A DNA stretch of 64,000 nt, taken from the NCBI GenBank assembly GCA_900547035.1, contig URFM01000008.1:1-64000 (forward strand), in the 5' to 3' direction. The notes under the pieces are model-generated. The model was not told where the DNA came from, did not search any database, and saw only the letters and a list, made by a program, of their open reading frames with translations. Source of the DNA: an uncultured Clostridium sp. Its GTDB lineage: Bacteria; Bacillota; Clostridia; Lachnospirales; Lachnospiraceae. Positions 31,815 to 41,014 of the stretch are shown one piece after another (within the stretch, counting starts at the first letter, position 1; each line of letters begins with the position of its first letter). The translations under genes were made by a program, and so were the position numbers.

Positions 31815-33908
31815 TTACTCGTCCTTTGCAGCGGCCCGCGCTTCTACTTCCCGCTTCTGCACATCGCCGGGAGCCTGCTCATAGCGGCTGAACTCATAGG
31901 AGTACTCGCCGATTCCTCCGGTCATGGACCGCAGATCCGTATTGTATCCGAACAGCTCGGACATAGGCACATCAGCCTCGATTACCTGTTTGCCGTGATG
32001 ATCGGAGTTCATGCCCAGAACACGTCCTCTTCTCCGGTTCAAATCCCCCATAACATCACCGGTAAATTTATCCGGAACCGTAACCTTCAGAGAAGCAATG
32101 GGCTCCAAAAGTACCGGATTGGCATCCATAAAGCCCTGCTTGAAGGCCAGGACAGTCGCCAGCTTAAAGGCCATTTCAGAGGAATCTACCGGATGGTAGG
32201 AACCGTCCAGCAGGGTGGCTTTAAGTCCAACAACCGGATATCCGGCCAGGGGGCCCTTCAGAACGCACTCCTGCAGTCCCTTCTCAACTGCCGGGAAGTA
32301 GTTCTTGGGGACAGAACCGCCAAATACCTTTTCTTCAAATACATAGGGCGTCTCCAAATCGCCGGAGGGTTCAAATTCCATAATAACATCGCCGTACTGG
32401 CCATGTCCGCCAGACTGCTTTTTGTGTTTGCCCTGAACCTTAACTTTCTTTCGGATGGTTTCCCGGAAGGCAAATTTCGGTTTGCTCAAAACGACTTCTA
32501 CTTTATAGCGGTTTAACAGCTTGCTAACCACTACTTCCAGCTGCTGATCGCCAATACCGTACAGCAGAGACTGGCGGTTTTCCGCGTCGTTGACCACCTT
32601 TAAGGTTAAATCCTCCTCCATCATACGGGACAGAGCGGTGGAAACCTTATCATCCTCGCCCTTATTGGCCGCCTTATAAGCCATGTAGGTATAAGGCGTG
32701 GAAATCTGAGGTTTATGGTAGACAATAGGCGCTGTACGAACAGCCATGGTATCGCCGGTCTGAGTCACCGTCAGTTTTGCCACAGCACCGATATCGCCCG
32801 CCTTCAGCTCCGGGACCTCGATCTGCTCCTTACCTCTGAGAACATAGATCTTGCCGATTTTCTCCTCAGCATCTTTATTTACATTATAAACCGTAGTGTC
32901 TCCCTTTAAGGTTCCGGTACAAATTTTCATCAGAGAATATTTGCCGATAAAGGGATCTACAATCGTCTTAAATACTCTGGCGGAAAGATTTACGTCGTCA
33001 TTATACTTGGCAGTAAAACGCTCTCCTGTGGAAACATCCACGCCGATGCACTCAAAGTGATCTGGTGACGGGAAATACTTGTCAATTGCCTGAAGCAGAA
33101 CCTTAAAGCCCTGGCAGTTGATTCCGGAACCCATCATAACCGGCACAATATCACCCTCAATTACATGGGTTCTCAATGCATTGGAAATTTCCTCCTGGGT
33201 AAACTCCTCTCCCAGGAAATAGCGCTCCATATATTCCTCACTGGTCTCTGCAACTGCCTCCATCAAAGCGTCTCTGGCAATGGTCAGGTTCTTCTGAACA
33301 TAATCCGGGATGGGGCACTCCTCGTAATCGCTGAAGGTGGTAAAACGGCGTCCTGCCATCTTTACCACGTTGACAAATCCCACGAATTTTTCATTTTCAC
33401 GAATGGGAAGCTGGAAAGGCGCAATCTTACGGCCAAACTTAGTCTCCAGCTTTACAACCAGCTCACGGTAGCTGGCGTGGTCGTCGTCCATATTGGTAAC
33501 AAAAATCAGACGGGGCAGACGGTACTTCTCGCACATCTCCCAGGCCTTCTCTGTGCCGGGCTCGATTCCCGCCTTGCAGTTTACTACAATAATCGCTGCG
33601 TCCGCAACGCTGATAGCCTCCTCTACTTCTCCTACGAAGTCGAAATATCCAGGAGTATCCAACAGATTAATCTTGATGGGACCGTTCTCGCCCTGATACT
33701 CCAGGGGGATTAAGGTTGTGGAAATGGAAAACTGTCTTTTAATTTCTTCCTTGTCGTAGTCGCTGATGGTATTGCCGTCGGTCACCTTGCCCATACGCTT
33801 CGTAACACCGGTTAAAAACGCCATTGCCTCCGCAACTGTTGTCTTACCAGCCCCTCCATGGCCGAGTAATACAACGTTGCGGATTTGCCTAGTACCATAA
33901 ACGTTCAT
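31815..33908 (-). CDS. EF-G-like GTPase (FusA2-type paralogue)
   Basis: The product of 697 residues has all the EF-G domains. The P-loop is GHGGAGKT (about 16-23) and the switch II region is LLDTPGYFDF. Domain II follows, then the domain IV region GGHGQYGDVIMEFEP and the C-terminal GGIGEYSYEFSRYEQAP. The G4 motif reads TNMDDD where canonical EF-G has NKMD, a mark of the paralogue group and not of the ribosomal translocase itself. Such proteins may act on stalled ribosomes or in ribosome protection; the role here is unproven. GGAGGG before the ATG at 33906-33908 fixes the start. No rpsL, rpsG or tuf genes are near. Confidence 0.88.
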   Translation of the reverse strand: MNVYGTRQIRNVVLLGHGGAGKTTVAEAMAFLTGVTKRMGKVTDGNTISDYDKEEIKRQFSISTTLIPLEYQGENGPIKINLLDTPGYFDFVGEVEEAISVADAAIIVVNCKAGIEPGTEKAWEMCEKYRLPRLIFVTNMDDDHASYRELVVKLETKFGRKIAPFQLPIRENEKFVGFVNVVKMAGRRFTTFSDYEECPIPDYVQKNLTIARDALMEAVAETSEEYMERYFLGEEFTQEEISNALRTHVIEGDIVPVMMGSGINCQGFKVLLQAIDKYFPSPDHFECIGVDVSTGERFTAKYNDDVNLSARVFKTIVDPFIGKYSLMKICTGTLKGDTTVYNVNKDAEEKIGKIYVLRGKEQIEVPELKAGDIGAVAKLTVTQTGDTMAVRTAPIVYHKPQISTPYTYMAYKAANKGEDDKVSTALSRMMEEDLTLKVVNDAENRQSLLYGIGDQQLEVVVSKLLNRYKVEVVLSKPKFAFRETIRKKVKVQGKHKKQSGGHGQYGDVIMEFEPSGDLETPYVFEEKVFGGSVPKNYFPAVEKGLQECVLKGPLAGYPVVGLKATLLDGSYHPVDSSEMAFKLATVLAFKQGFMDANPVLLEPIASLKVTVPDKFTGDVMGDLNRRRGRVLGMNSDHHGKQVIEADVPMSELFGYNTDLRSMTGGIGEYSYEFSRYEQAPGDVQKREVEARAAAKDE

Positions 33909-33984
33909 AAACTTCCCTCCTTGGATGATCGCCATATACACAAAGCAACGGTACATGGGATTCTGATTTCATGGGTCTATTCTA

Positions 33985-34488
33985 CTAAATTTTCCAGAAT
34001 ATTTCAAGGTTTTTATTAAATTTAGCCAATTTATAACTAATAAGGGCCACAGCTGCAATCCCGATCAGCGCACCTGTCCCGTCCACCGCCACATCAAAGA
34101 GGCGGCAGGCCCTGCCGGGCACAAAATACTGATGAAGCTCGTCCGTCGCCGCGTAGCCAACCGATATCAGCCACGCCGTCCAAACGCATTTCACTCCGGG
34201 CTTTGGCGTCTTCGCGTGCAGCAGCACCGTCATAAAAATAAGCGCACCGAGGACCGCATATTCAAATGCGTGGGCAGCCTTCCGGACAGGGAAATCTATG
34301 CGCTCCACCAGCTCCTGCCGCCGTTCCTTTGGCCACTGGGAAAAACCCGGAATCAGATTTTCGCACAGGATTGTTCCCGCGCGGTTGCTGTCCTCCGTTG
34401 ATTCCTGCGCATCCCGGGCGGAAAACGTGAAGATTGCCGCCATCCATAGGATTGTCAGAAATGTAAAAATCCATTTTCCATATTTCAT
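33985..34488 (-). CDS. VanZ-like membrane protein
   Basis: The product of 167 residues has four membrane helices and the VanZ pattern: a first helix followed by FTFSARDAQES, VRKAAHAFEYAVLGAL, then YAATDELHQYFVPGR and DVAVDGTGALIG. VanZ of the vancomycin-resistance cluster gives low-level teicoplanin resistance, but most chromosomal members, like this lone gene, have no known role. No van genes are nearby. It lies 76 bp upstream of the EF-G-like gene on the same strand. Confidence 0.85.
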   Translation of the reverse strand: MKYGKWIFTFLTILWMAAIFTFSARDAQESTEDSNRAGTILCENLIPGFSQWPKERRQELVERIDFPVRKAAHAFEYAVLGALIFMTVLLHAKTPKPGVKCVWTAWLISVGYAATDELHQYFVPGRACRLFDVAVDGTGALIGIAAVALISYKLAKFNKNLEIFWKI

Positions 34489-34606
34489 ACCGTTTCATTT
34501 TCTCCTGTACTTCTGCCAGCTATGTTGCTGTCAAGCTTACCATATGGCCGCTTCTCCGTCAATGAATATCACACATAAAAGTTTTAAAGTTTAACGCAAT
34601 AAAGTG

Positions 34607-34635
34607 TTGACATTTCCCTGCAAATCCCTTACACT
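34607..34635 (+). promoter_or_regulatory. Promoter of the aroF-tyrA-aroA operon
   Basis: TTGACA (34607-34612) and TACACT (34630-34635) are 17 bp apart, 45 bp before the first gene. No terminator-type leader or T-box is seen between the promoter and the gene. Confidence 0.7.
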
Positions 34636-34680
34636 AAAATGGATTTCAAGCAGAACAACAGTCAAAAAGGAGTCTACACC

Positions 34681-35694
34681 ATGATTATCATTATGAAACC
34701 GAATTCCTCGGATGACCAGGTTAAACGGGTCACCGATTTGATTGAATCCAAAGGCCTGACCCCCCATCTGTCCAAGGGCTCCCAGGTTACCATCGTGGGA
34801 GTGGTAGGAGACAAGACCAAACTTCTCCACTCCAATGTTGAGCTTCTGGATGGCGTGGACAAGATTGTTCCCGTCACCGAATCCTACAAGTTGGTCAACA
34901 AGAAGTTCCATCCCGATGATTCCAAAATCCCTGTAGGAAATACCTTCATCGGCCCCGGCACTTTGACGGTAATGGCCGGTCCCTGCGCCGTGGAGAGCAG
35001 GGAGCAGCTGATGGAGACGGCCTTTGCCGTAAAGAAAACAGGAGCCACCTTCCTGCGGGGAGGAGCTTACAAGCCCAGAACCTCCCCCTACTCTTTCCAG
35101 GGCCTGGAGGAGGAGGGCCTTAAATATATGAAGGAGGCCAGGGAGGCCACCGGATTGAACGTCATCTGCGAGGTCACCAGCGCCAGAGCCATCGAGGCGG
35201 CGGTCCGGTATGTGGACATGCTCCAAATCGGCGCACGGAACATGCAGAACTTTGAACTTTTAAAAGAAGCCGGCAAATCCGGCCTTCCCGTTTTGTTAAA
35301 GCGAGGGCTTTCCGCCACCATCGACGAGTGGCTCAACGCGGCGGAGTACATCATCTCCGAGGGCAATCCCAACATTGTCCTCTGCGAGCGGGGCATCCGC
35401 ACCTATGAGACCTCCACCAGAAATACCCTGGACATCAGCGCCGTGCCGGTCATCCGCCAGAAAAGCCATCTGCCGGTGATTGTGGACCCCAGCCACGCAA
35501 CGGGCGTTCGGGCTTACGTTGCGCCTCTGGCTAAGGCTGCTGTGGCCGCCGGAGCCGACGGACTGATGATTGAGGTTCATCCCTGTCCGGAGAAGGCTTT
35601 GTCCGACGGGCCCCAGTCCCTGACCTTTGACGCGTTTGACCAGCTGATGAAAGAGCTGGCTCCTTACGCCAAGCTGGCCGGACGCACATTTTAG
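34681..35694 (+). CDS. aroF: 3-deoxy-7-phosphoheptulonate (DAHP) synthase, type I beta
   Basis: The product of 337 residues condenses phosphoenolpyruvate and erythrose 4-phosphate, the first step of aromatic amino acid synthesis. An N-terminal ferredoxin-like regulatory domain (about 1-70) precedes the barrel, with MAGPCAVESREQL, FLRGGAYKPRTSPYSFQG, LQIGARNMQNF, VLLKRGLSATIDEW and VIVDPSHATG. The N-terminal domain is the feedback site in Thermotoga-type enzymes. The ATG at 34681 with AAAGGAG is preferred over the in-frame 34639. tyrA and aroA follow. Confidence 0.95.
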   Translation: MIIIMKPNSSDDQVKRVTDLIESKGLTPHLSKGSQVTIVGVVGDKTKLLHSNVELLDGVDKIVPVTESYKLVNKKFHPDDSKIPVGNTFIGPGTLTVMAGPCAVESREQLMETAFAVKKTGATFLRGGAYKPRTSPYSFQGLEEEGLKYMKEAREATGLNVICEVTSARAIEAAVRYVDMLQIGARNMQNFELLKEAGKSGLPVLLKRGLSATIDEWLNAAEYIISEGNPNIVLCERGIRTYETSTRNTLDISAVPVIRQKSHLPVIVDPSHATGVRAYVAPLAKAAVAAGADGLMIEVHPCPEKALSDGPQSLTFDAFDQLMKELAPYAKLAGRTF

Positions 35695-35718
35695 ATTCAC
35701 AGCTGGGAGGTATGTTTG

Positions 35719-36849
35719 ATGAGCAAATTGGAAATGACAGATTCCGTCATCGGCTTTATCGGGTTGGGGCTGATTGGCGGTTCGATTGCCAGAAGGCTGA
35801 AAAAAGTCCGGCCCGATTTGACCATTATGGCCTACATGCGCACCCGCTCTAAGTTGGAGCAGGCAAAGGCCGACGGCGTGGTGGATGTGATTCTGGACGG
35901 CATCGGTCCGGAACTGTCCCGGTGCGATTTGATTTTCTTATGCACCCCGGTGGAGTACAACGCCCAGTATCTGTCCGCCCTCCGGCCATACCTGAAGCCG
36001 GGGGCCCTCATTACCGATGTAGGCAGCACCAAAACCAGCATTCACCAGGAGATTGAACGCCAGGATCTCACTGACTCCTTTACCGGCGGCCATCCTATGG
36101 CCGGTTCGGAAAAGACAGGCTATGAGAACTCCTCCGATCATCTTCTGGAAAATACCTATTATATCGTCACCCCGCCCCGTGACTGCCGCCCGGATCTTCC
36201 TTTAGCGCAGCAGCCGGAGAACGTCCGCCGCATCGTGGCCGTGGCCCAGGCCCTGGGAGCCATTCCTCTGATTCTGGATTACCGGGAGCATGACAAAATT
36301 GTGGCCGCCATCAGCCATCTGCCCCATCTCATCGCCTCCAGCCTGGTGTGTCTGGTAAAAGACAACGATTCCTCCGGCGTCATGAAGCAGGTGGCCGCAG
36401 GAGGTTTTAAAGACATTACCCGAATCGCCTCCTCCTCTCCGGAGATGTGGCAGCAAATCTGCATGACCAACACCCGACCCATTGCGGATATCCTGCGGCA
36501 GTACATCGATTCTCTCAGCGAAATCCTGAAAGAGCTGGAAAATGCCGACAGTCCCGCCATCTACAGCCTGTTCGATGTGTCACGCTCCTACCGCAACTCT
36601 ATTACGGACCGGGCAAGAGGACCCATCGAGCCTGCCTACGAATTTTCCGTAGACGTGGTAGACGAGATCGGTGCCATTTCCACCATCTCCGTCATCCTGG
36701 CAGCCAAGGGCATCAGTATCAAAAATATCGGCATCAACAACAACCGGGAGCAGGGAGAGGGCGCGCTGAAGATTGCCTTCTACGACAAAGCCTCCATGGA
36801 TGCCGCCTGGGAGCGCTTAAGCTATTACAAATACGAGCTGTCCCGCTGA
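35719..36849 (+). CDS. tyrA: Prephenate dehydrogenase with ACT domain
   Basis: The product of 376 residues oxidises and decarboxylates prephenate to 4-hydroxyphenylpyruvate for tyrosine synthesis. It has the NAD fold GFIGLGLIGGSIARRL, the substrate segments DVGSTKTSI, GGHPMAGSEKTGYENS and ISHLPHLIASSL, and a C-terminal ACT domain (about 295-376) that likely senses tyrosine. The ATG at 35719 has GGGAGG 8 nt ahead; a TTG directly before it is less likely. It lies 24 bp after aroF and 47 bp before aroA. Confidence 0.93.
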   Translation: MSKLEMTDSVIGFIGLGLIGGSIARRLKKVRPDLTIMAYMRTRSKLEQAKADGVVDVILDGIGPELSRCDLIFLCTPVEYNAQYLSALRPYLKPGALITDVGSTKTSIHQEIERQDLTDSFTGGHPMAGSEKTGYENSSDHLLENTYYIVTPPRDCRPDLPLAQQPENVRRIVAVAQALGAIPLILDYREHDKIVAAISHLPHLIASSLVCLVKDNDSSGVMKQVAAGGFKDITRIASSSPEMWQQICMTNTRPIADILRQYIDSLSEILKELENADSPAIYSLFDVSRSYRNSITDRARGPIEPAYEFSVDVVDEIGAISTISVILAAKGISIKNIGINNNREQGEGALKIAFYDKASMDAAWERLSYYKYELSR

Positions 36850-36896
36850 AGACGGCAGTCATTACAAACCTATGAAGCAAAGGAGATATTTGAATT

Positions 36897-38180
36897 ATGG
36901 AATTTACAAAAGCCGTGGGGGCAATCACAGGAACTCTCACCGTTCCGGGAGATAAATCCATCTCCCATCGCGCCGTTATGCTGGGCTCCATTGCCAGCGG
37001 AACAACGGAAATTCATCATTTTCTGCAGGGAGCGGACTGTCTGTCCACCATCTCCTGCTTCCGCCGCATGGGCATCGAAATTGAGAACAGAGGAAACCTA
37101 GTTCTGGTCCACGGAAGGGGGATGCATGGATTATCTGCTCCTTCCGGGATGCTGGATTGCGGAAACAGCGGTACCACCATGCGCCTGATGTCCGGAATCC
37201 TGGCCGCCCAGCCCTTTCCTTCCACCCTTACCGGAGACGCCTCCATCCGGAAGCGTCCCATGAAGCGGATTATGGACCCCTTATCCCAGATGGGCGCCAA
37301 AATTTCCAGCATCCATGACAACGGCTGCGCTCCCCTGCGCGTGAAGAGCAGCCGCCTTCACGGAATTCACTACAATTCTCCCGTGGCCTCCGCTCAGGTG
37401 AAATCCTCCGTTCTTCTGGCCGGGCTCTACGCGGAGGGCGTCACCAGCGTCACGGAGCCTGCCCGTTCCAGGAATCACACGGAGCTTATGCTGCGCTATT
37501 TCGGCGCTCAGGTTACCTCCAAGGATACTACCGCTTCCGTAGAACCCGCCAATGAACTTTACGGCGCGAAGGTGGAGGTCCCCGGTGATATCTCCTCCGC
37601 CGCCTACTTCATTGCCGCCGCCCTCATGGTTCCCGGCTCCCAGATCCTGATTCGGGATGTGGGCGTCAATCCTACCCGAGACGGCATCATAAAAGTCTGC
37701 CAGGCCATGGGCGCGGACCTGACCCTGGAGAATGTACGCAGCCAGGGAGCGGAGCCCATAGCGGATCTTCTGGTGCGCCACAGCAGCTTAAAGGGCATTG
37801 AAATCGGCGGAGCCATCATCCCCACTCTCATCGACGAGCTTCCCGTCATCGCCGCTATGGCCTGCGTGGCCCAGGGGCGCACCGTCATCCGGGATGCGGC
37901 GGAGCTGAAGGTGAAGGAATCCAACCGAATCCGGATTATGACGGAGAATCTGGCCGCCATGGGCGCGGATATCACGGAAACGGAAGACGGTATGATAATC
38001 GAGGGCGGCCGTCCCCTCCACGGAGCTGAGATTGACAGCCATCTGGACCACCGCATCGCCATGACCTTCGCGGTGACGGCTCTGGCAGCCGACGGCGTAA
38101 CAAAAATAAAAGATGCCGACTGCGTCCGCATCTCTTATCCAGGTTTCTATCAGGACCTGGCCCGGCTTCAGGAGAGCTAA
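36897..38180 (+). CDS. aroA: 3-phosphoshikimate 1-carboxyvinyltransferase (EPSP synthase)
   Basis: The product of 427 residues transfers enolpyruvate to shikimate 3-phosphate. It has the N-terminal VPGDKSISHRAVMLGSIA, LDCGNSGTTMRLMSGIL, SAQVKSSVLLAGLYAEG, PGDISSAAYFIAAAL, the acidic LIDELPVIAAMA and KESNRIRIM, and DHRIAMTFAV. In the inhibitor-contact motif the residues after LDCGNSGTT are MRLMSG. AAAGGAGAT precedes the ATG. It closes the aroF-tyrA-aroA operon and converges with rarA. Confidence 0.96.
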   Translation: MEFTKAVGAITGTLTVPGDKSISHRAVMLGSIASGTTEIHHFLQGADCLSTISCFRRMGIEIENRGNLVLVHGRGMHGLSAPSGMLDCGNSGTTMRLMSGILAAQPFPSTLTGDASIRKRPMKRIMDPLSQMGAKISSIHDNGCAPLRVKSSRLHGIHYNSPVASAQVKSSVLLAGLYAEGVTSVTEPARSRNHTELMLRYFGAQVTSKDTTASVEPANELYGAKVEVPGDISSAAYFIAAALMVPGSQILIRDVGVNPTRDGIIKVCQAMGADLTLENVRSQGAEPIADLLVRHSSLKGIEIGGAIIPTLIDELPVIAAMACVAQGRTVIRDAAELKVKESNRIRIMTENLAAMGADITETEDGMIIEGGRPLHGAEIDSHLDHRIAMTFAVTALAADGVTKIKDADCVRISYPGFYQDLARLQES

Positions 38181-38200
38181 TCTCCTCCTGCCCGGTCCGG

Positions 38201-39523
38201 TTACTCCTGATTTTCTTTCCAGCGGCGGATTTCCTCCAGCCGCTTTTTTGTATGCTTTTCCTGTCCCTCCTCTGTGGGACGGTAGTAGGTTCTGCCGGTC
38301 AGGGAATCCGGAAGGCACTGCATCCGGGCCATCTTCGCCTTTGTGTCGTGGGCGTACACATAGCCCTCCCCATAGTGAAGCTCTTTCATCAGCCCCGTAG
38401 GGGCGTTGCGGATATTTAAGGGGACCGGCTCCGCCAGCATGTCCTGGGCGTCCTTCTTTGCCTCCTCGTAAGCCACATAAGCGGCGTTGGACTTGGGAGC
38501 CATGGACAGATAAATCACCGTATGGCTTAAATTCACATTGCACTCCGGCATCCCCAGAAAATGGCAGGCCTGGTAGGCCGCCACCGCCAAAGGCAGGGCC
38601 TGGCTGTCCGCCATAGCCACATCCTCGCTGGCAAAGCGAATCAGCCGTCTGGCGATATACAGCGGGTCCTCCCCCGCTTCCAGCATCCGGGCCAGCCAGT
38701 AAACCGCCGCATCCGGGTCCGAATTGCGCATGGACTTGTGGAGAGCGGAAATCAGATTGTAGTGTTCCTCCCCTTTTTTATCGTAGAGAAGGCTCTTCTT
38801 TCCCAGACAGTGCTCCAGAATCTCCCTGGTCACAATGGTCCGGTCTCCCTCAATCTGCCCGTTGGTCACCGCCATCTCCAAGAGGTTGAATCCTCTTCTG
38901 GCGTCCCCGTCCGCAAACCGGGCAATCATCTCCAGCATCTCATCGGTAATCTCCACCTTCAGATAGCCCAACCCCTCGGGGCTTTTCAGGGCCCGCTTTA
39001 AGAGCTGGCAGATGTCCTCCGCCGAAAGGCGTTCCAGCACAAAGACCCGGCACCGGGACAAAAGAGCGTTGTTGATTTCAAAGGAAGGATTCTCCGTGGT
39101 AGCGCCGATGAGGATGATGCTCCCTTTCTCTACATAGGGAAGGAAGGCGTCCTGCTGGGCCTTGTTGAAACGGTGAATCTCGTCCACGAAAACCACCGTT
39201 TTCTCTCCCATCCGCCGGTTTCCTTCCGCCTGAGCCATCACTTCCTTAATCTCTTTGATTCCGCTGGTGACGGCGCTGAAGTTGATAAACCGGGCATGGG
39301 TTCTGCCGGCAATAATCCCTGCCAGAGTGGTTTTCCCCACCCCCGGCGGGCCCCAGAAAATCATGGAGGGAATCCGGTCCTCTTCAATCATGCGCCGCAG
39401 AACGCCCCACTCCCCCAAAAGCTGCTTTTGGCCCGCGAAATCTTCCAGCCGCTCCGGACGCATCCGGCTGGCCAGCGGCTTATATACATCCCTTACATCA
39501 AATAGTGAAAGCTGCTGCTCCAT
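38201..39523 (-). CDS. rarA: Replication-associated recombination protein A (MgsA/RarA ATPase)
   Basis: The product of 440 residues is a AAA+ clamp-loader relative that acts at stalled replication forks. It has Walker A (GPPGVGKTTLA), Walker B (VVFVDEIHRFNKAQQD), sensor 1 (ATTENPSFE) and the C-terminal tetramerisation region (WLARMLEAGEDPLYIARRL). The extreme N-terminus MEQQLSLFD contains a QLSLF pentapeptide that matches the sliding-clamp binding motif, so direct clamp contact is likely. The length fits RarA. Confidence 0.94.
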   Translation of the reverse strand: MEQQLSLFDVRDVYKPLASRMRPERLEDFAGQKQLLGEWGVLRRMIEEDRIPSMIFWGPPGVGKTTLAGIIAGRTHARFINFSAVTSGIKEIKEVMAQAEGNRRMGEKTVVFVDEIHRFNKAQQDAFLPYVEKGSIILIGATTENPSFEINNALLSRCRVFVLERLSAEDICQLLKRALKSPEGLGYLKVEITDEMLEMIARFADGDARRGFNLLEMAVTNGQIEGDRTIVTREILEHCLGKKSLLYDKKGEEHYNLISALHKSMRNSDPDAAVYWLARMLEAGEDPLYIARRLIRFASEDVAMADSQALPLAVAAYQACHFLGMPECNVNLSHTVIYLSMAPKSNAAYVAYEEAKKDAQDMLAEPVPLNIRNAPTGLMKELHYGEGYVYAHDTKAKMARMQCLPDSLTGRTYYRPTEEGQEKHTKKRLEEIRRWKENQE

Positions 39524-39546
39524 GTTTCTCTCCTATCCGAACGGTC

Positions 39547-40323
39547 CTATCCCAGGGCCACATCCAAAATCATCATGCATACAAAGCCCACCGCAAATCC
39601 TATCGTTCCAATATTAGAGTGTTCTCCCTGGGCCGATTCCGGAATCAGCTCTTCCACCACCACATAGATCATGGCTCCTGCCGCAAAGGCCAGCAGATAA
39701 GGAAGGGCCGGCCCCAAAAATCCGGAGAGCAAAAGCATCACCGCTCCTCCGATGGGTTCCACAATCCCGGAAAGCAGGCCGTAGAGAAACGCTTTTCTCC
39801 TGCCGGCCGCTTCCCTCAGGGGAAGGGAAATAATGGCTCCCTCAGGAAAATTCTGAATAGCAATTCCAAGGGACAGAGCCAGAGCTCCCGCCAGGGTAAT
39901 CTCTCCGTTCTCTGCCAGAAGCCCGGCAAGAGTTACTCCTACCGCCATTCCCTCCGGAATATTGTGAAGGGTGACCGCAAGCACCAGCATAGTACTCTTC
40001 TTCAAGCTCTTTTTGGGACCTTCCGGCTCATTAGAATCCAGATGCAGATGGGGAATCAGCTGATCCAGGGCCAGCAAAAAGAAAATTCCCAGAAGCAGTC
40101 CGACGGCGGCCGGCAAAAATGCCAGCCGCCCCATTTCGTGGCTCATTTCCATAGCCGGTATCAAAAGGGACCACACCGAAGCCGCGATCATCACTCCGGA
40201 AGCAAAGCCCAAAAGAGCTTTCTGGACAATGGGACGGATGGCATTTTTCAGAAAAAACACGCAGCCTGCCCCCGCCGTAGTTCCGGCCAAAGGAATCATG
40301 AGTCCCAAAATAATCTGTTCCAT
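39547..40323 (-). CDS. ZIP-family divalent metal transporter
   Basis: The product of 258 residues has eight membrane helices and the ZIP metal-site helices: LAVTLHNIPEGMAVGV (helix 4) and LGIAIQNFPEGAIISL (helix 5), with VVEELIPES near the end. A His-containing loop (LIPHLHLDSNEPEG) lies before helix 4. These proteins bring zinc, iron or manganese into the cytosol; the metal cannot be told from the sequence. It sits between rarA and the cytidylate-kinase-like gene on the same strand, with 10-23 bp gaps. Confidence 0.92.
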   Translation of the reverse strand: MEQIILGLMIPLAGTTAGAGCVFFLKNAIRPIVQKALLGFASGVMIAASVWSLLIPAMEMSHEMGRLAFLPAAVGLLLGIFFLLALDQLIPHLHLDSNEPEGPKKSLKKSTMLVLAVTLHNIPEGMAVGVTLAGLLAENGEITLAGALALSLGIAIQNFPEGAIISLPLREAAGRRKAFLYGLLSGIVEPIGGAVMLLLSGFLGPALPYLLAFAAGAMIYVVVEELIPESAQGEHSNIGTIGFAVGFVCMMILDVALG

Positions 40324-40333
40324 CGCTCCCTCC

Positions 40334-40975
40334 CTAGACGTCGTAGCCCCGCAGAATCAAATAATCCTTAATCAGGCGGATCATCTGGTCATAGTCGATG
40401 CGGCTGGCATTGATGGGAAGGTCGTAGCTCTCCATGTCCATCCACTCCCGTCCGGTGAAATACCGGTGGTACTCCGTCCGCTCCTTGTCGATGCGCTTCA
40501 TCCGGCGGAGAGCCTCCTTCTCGTCCACCTGGTCCACCTCGATGACACGGCGGATTCTGGTTACCGTATCGGCATACACAAAGATGCGGATGACGTCCTC
40601 CAGGCAGTCGCTCAGCACATAGTTGCCGCAGCGTCCCAGAATAATGCAGTTTTCCTCCTTCGCCAGCTTGCGGATTACCTCCGACTGGAAGCGGAACAGA
40701 TTCTCCGGCGACGTCAGCTTCTTGGAGCCGTCCCGGCTGGGCTGGGACAAATCCGGCTTCAGGTTGGTTACAATGCGGTACAGCAGCTTGTTGCCCGCCT
40801 TCTCGTCCGCCAGACGGAAATACTGCTCTCCGATGGCGCTGGTTTCCGAGGTCAGCTTCAGGATTTCCTCATCGTAAAAATGGATTCCCAGCTCCTCGGC
40901 CAGCCGCTTTCCGGTGATCCGGCCTCCGCTTCCGTACTGCCTTTCAATGGTAATGACAAAATGTTTTTTTCCCAT
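40334..40975 (-). CDS. Cytidylate kinase-like family protein
   Basis: The product of about 213 residues starts MGKKHFVITIERQYGSGGR. This is a P-loop of the GxGGR type in place of the normal GxxGxGKS, as in the cytidylate-kinase-like family (COG1102-like or AAA_18) common in Clostridia. Later come LGRCGNYVL and a lid-like Arg-rich segment RIRRVIEVDQVDEKEALRRM. It is not the essential Cmk, and its substrate is unknown. AAAGGAG before the ATG at 40973-40975 supports the shorter start; a frame from 41008 is less likely. Confidence 0.85.
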   Translation of the reverse strand: MGKKHFVITIERQYGSGGRITGKRLAEELGIHFYDEEILKLTSETSAIGEQYFRLADEKAGNKLLYRIVTNLKPDLSQPSRDGSKKLTSPENLFRFQSEVIRKLAKEENCIILGRCGNYVLSDCLEDVIRIFVYADTVTRIRRVIEVDQVDEKEALRRMKRIDKERTEYHRYFTGREWMDMESYDLPINASRIDYDQMIRLIKDYLILRGYDV

Positions 40976-41014
40976 GATCTCCTCTCCTTTCGTCCTCTCC
41001 GGGCTCATTCAGTC

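Noticed and set aside
33985-34488. Glycopeptide resistance locus because of VanZ similarity
   Set aside because: No vanA/B ligase, vanH, vanX or VanRS genes are near; lone VanZ-like proteins are common and not evidence of resistance.
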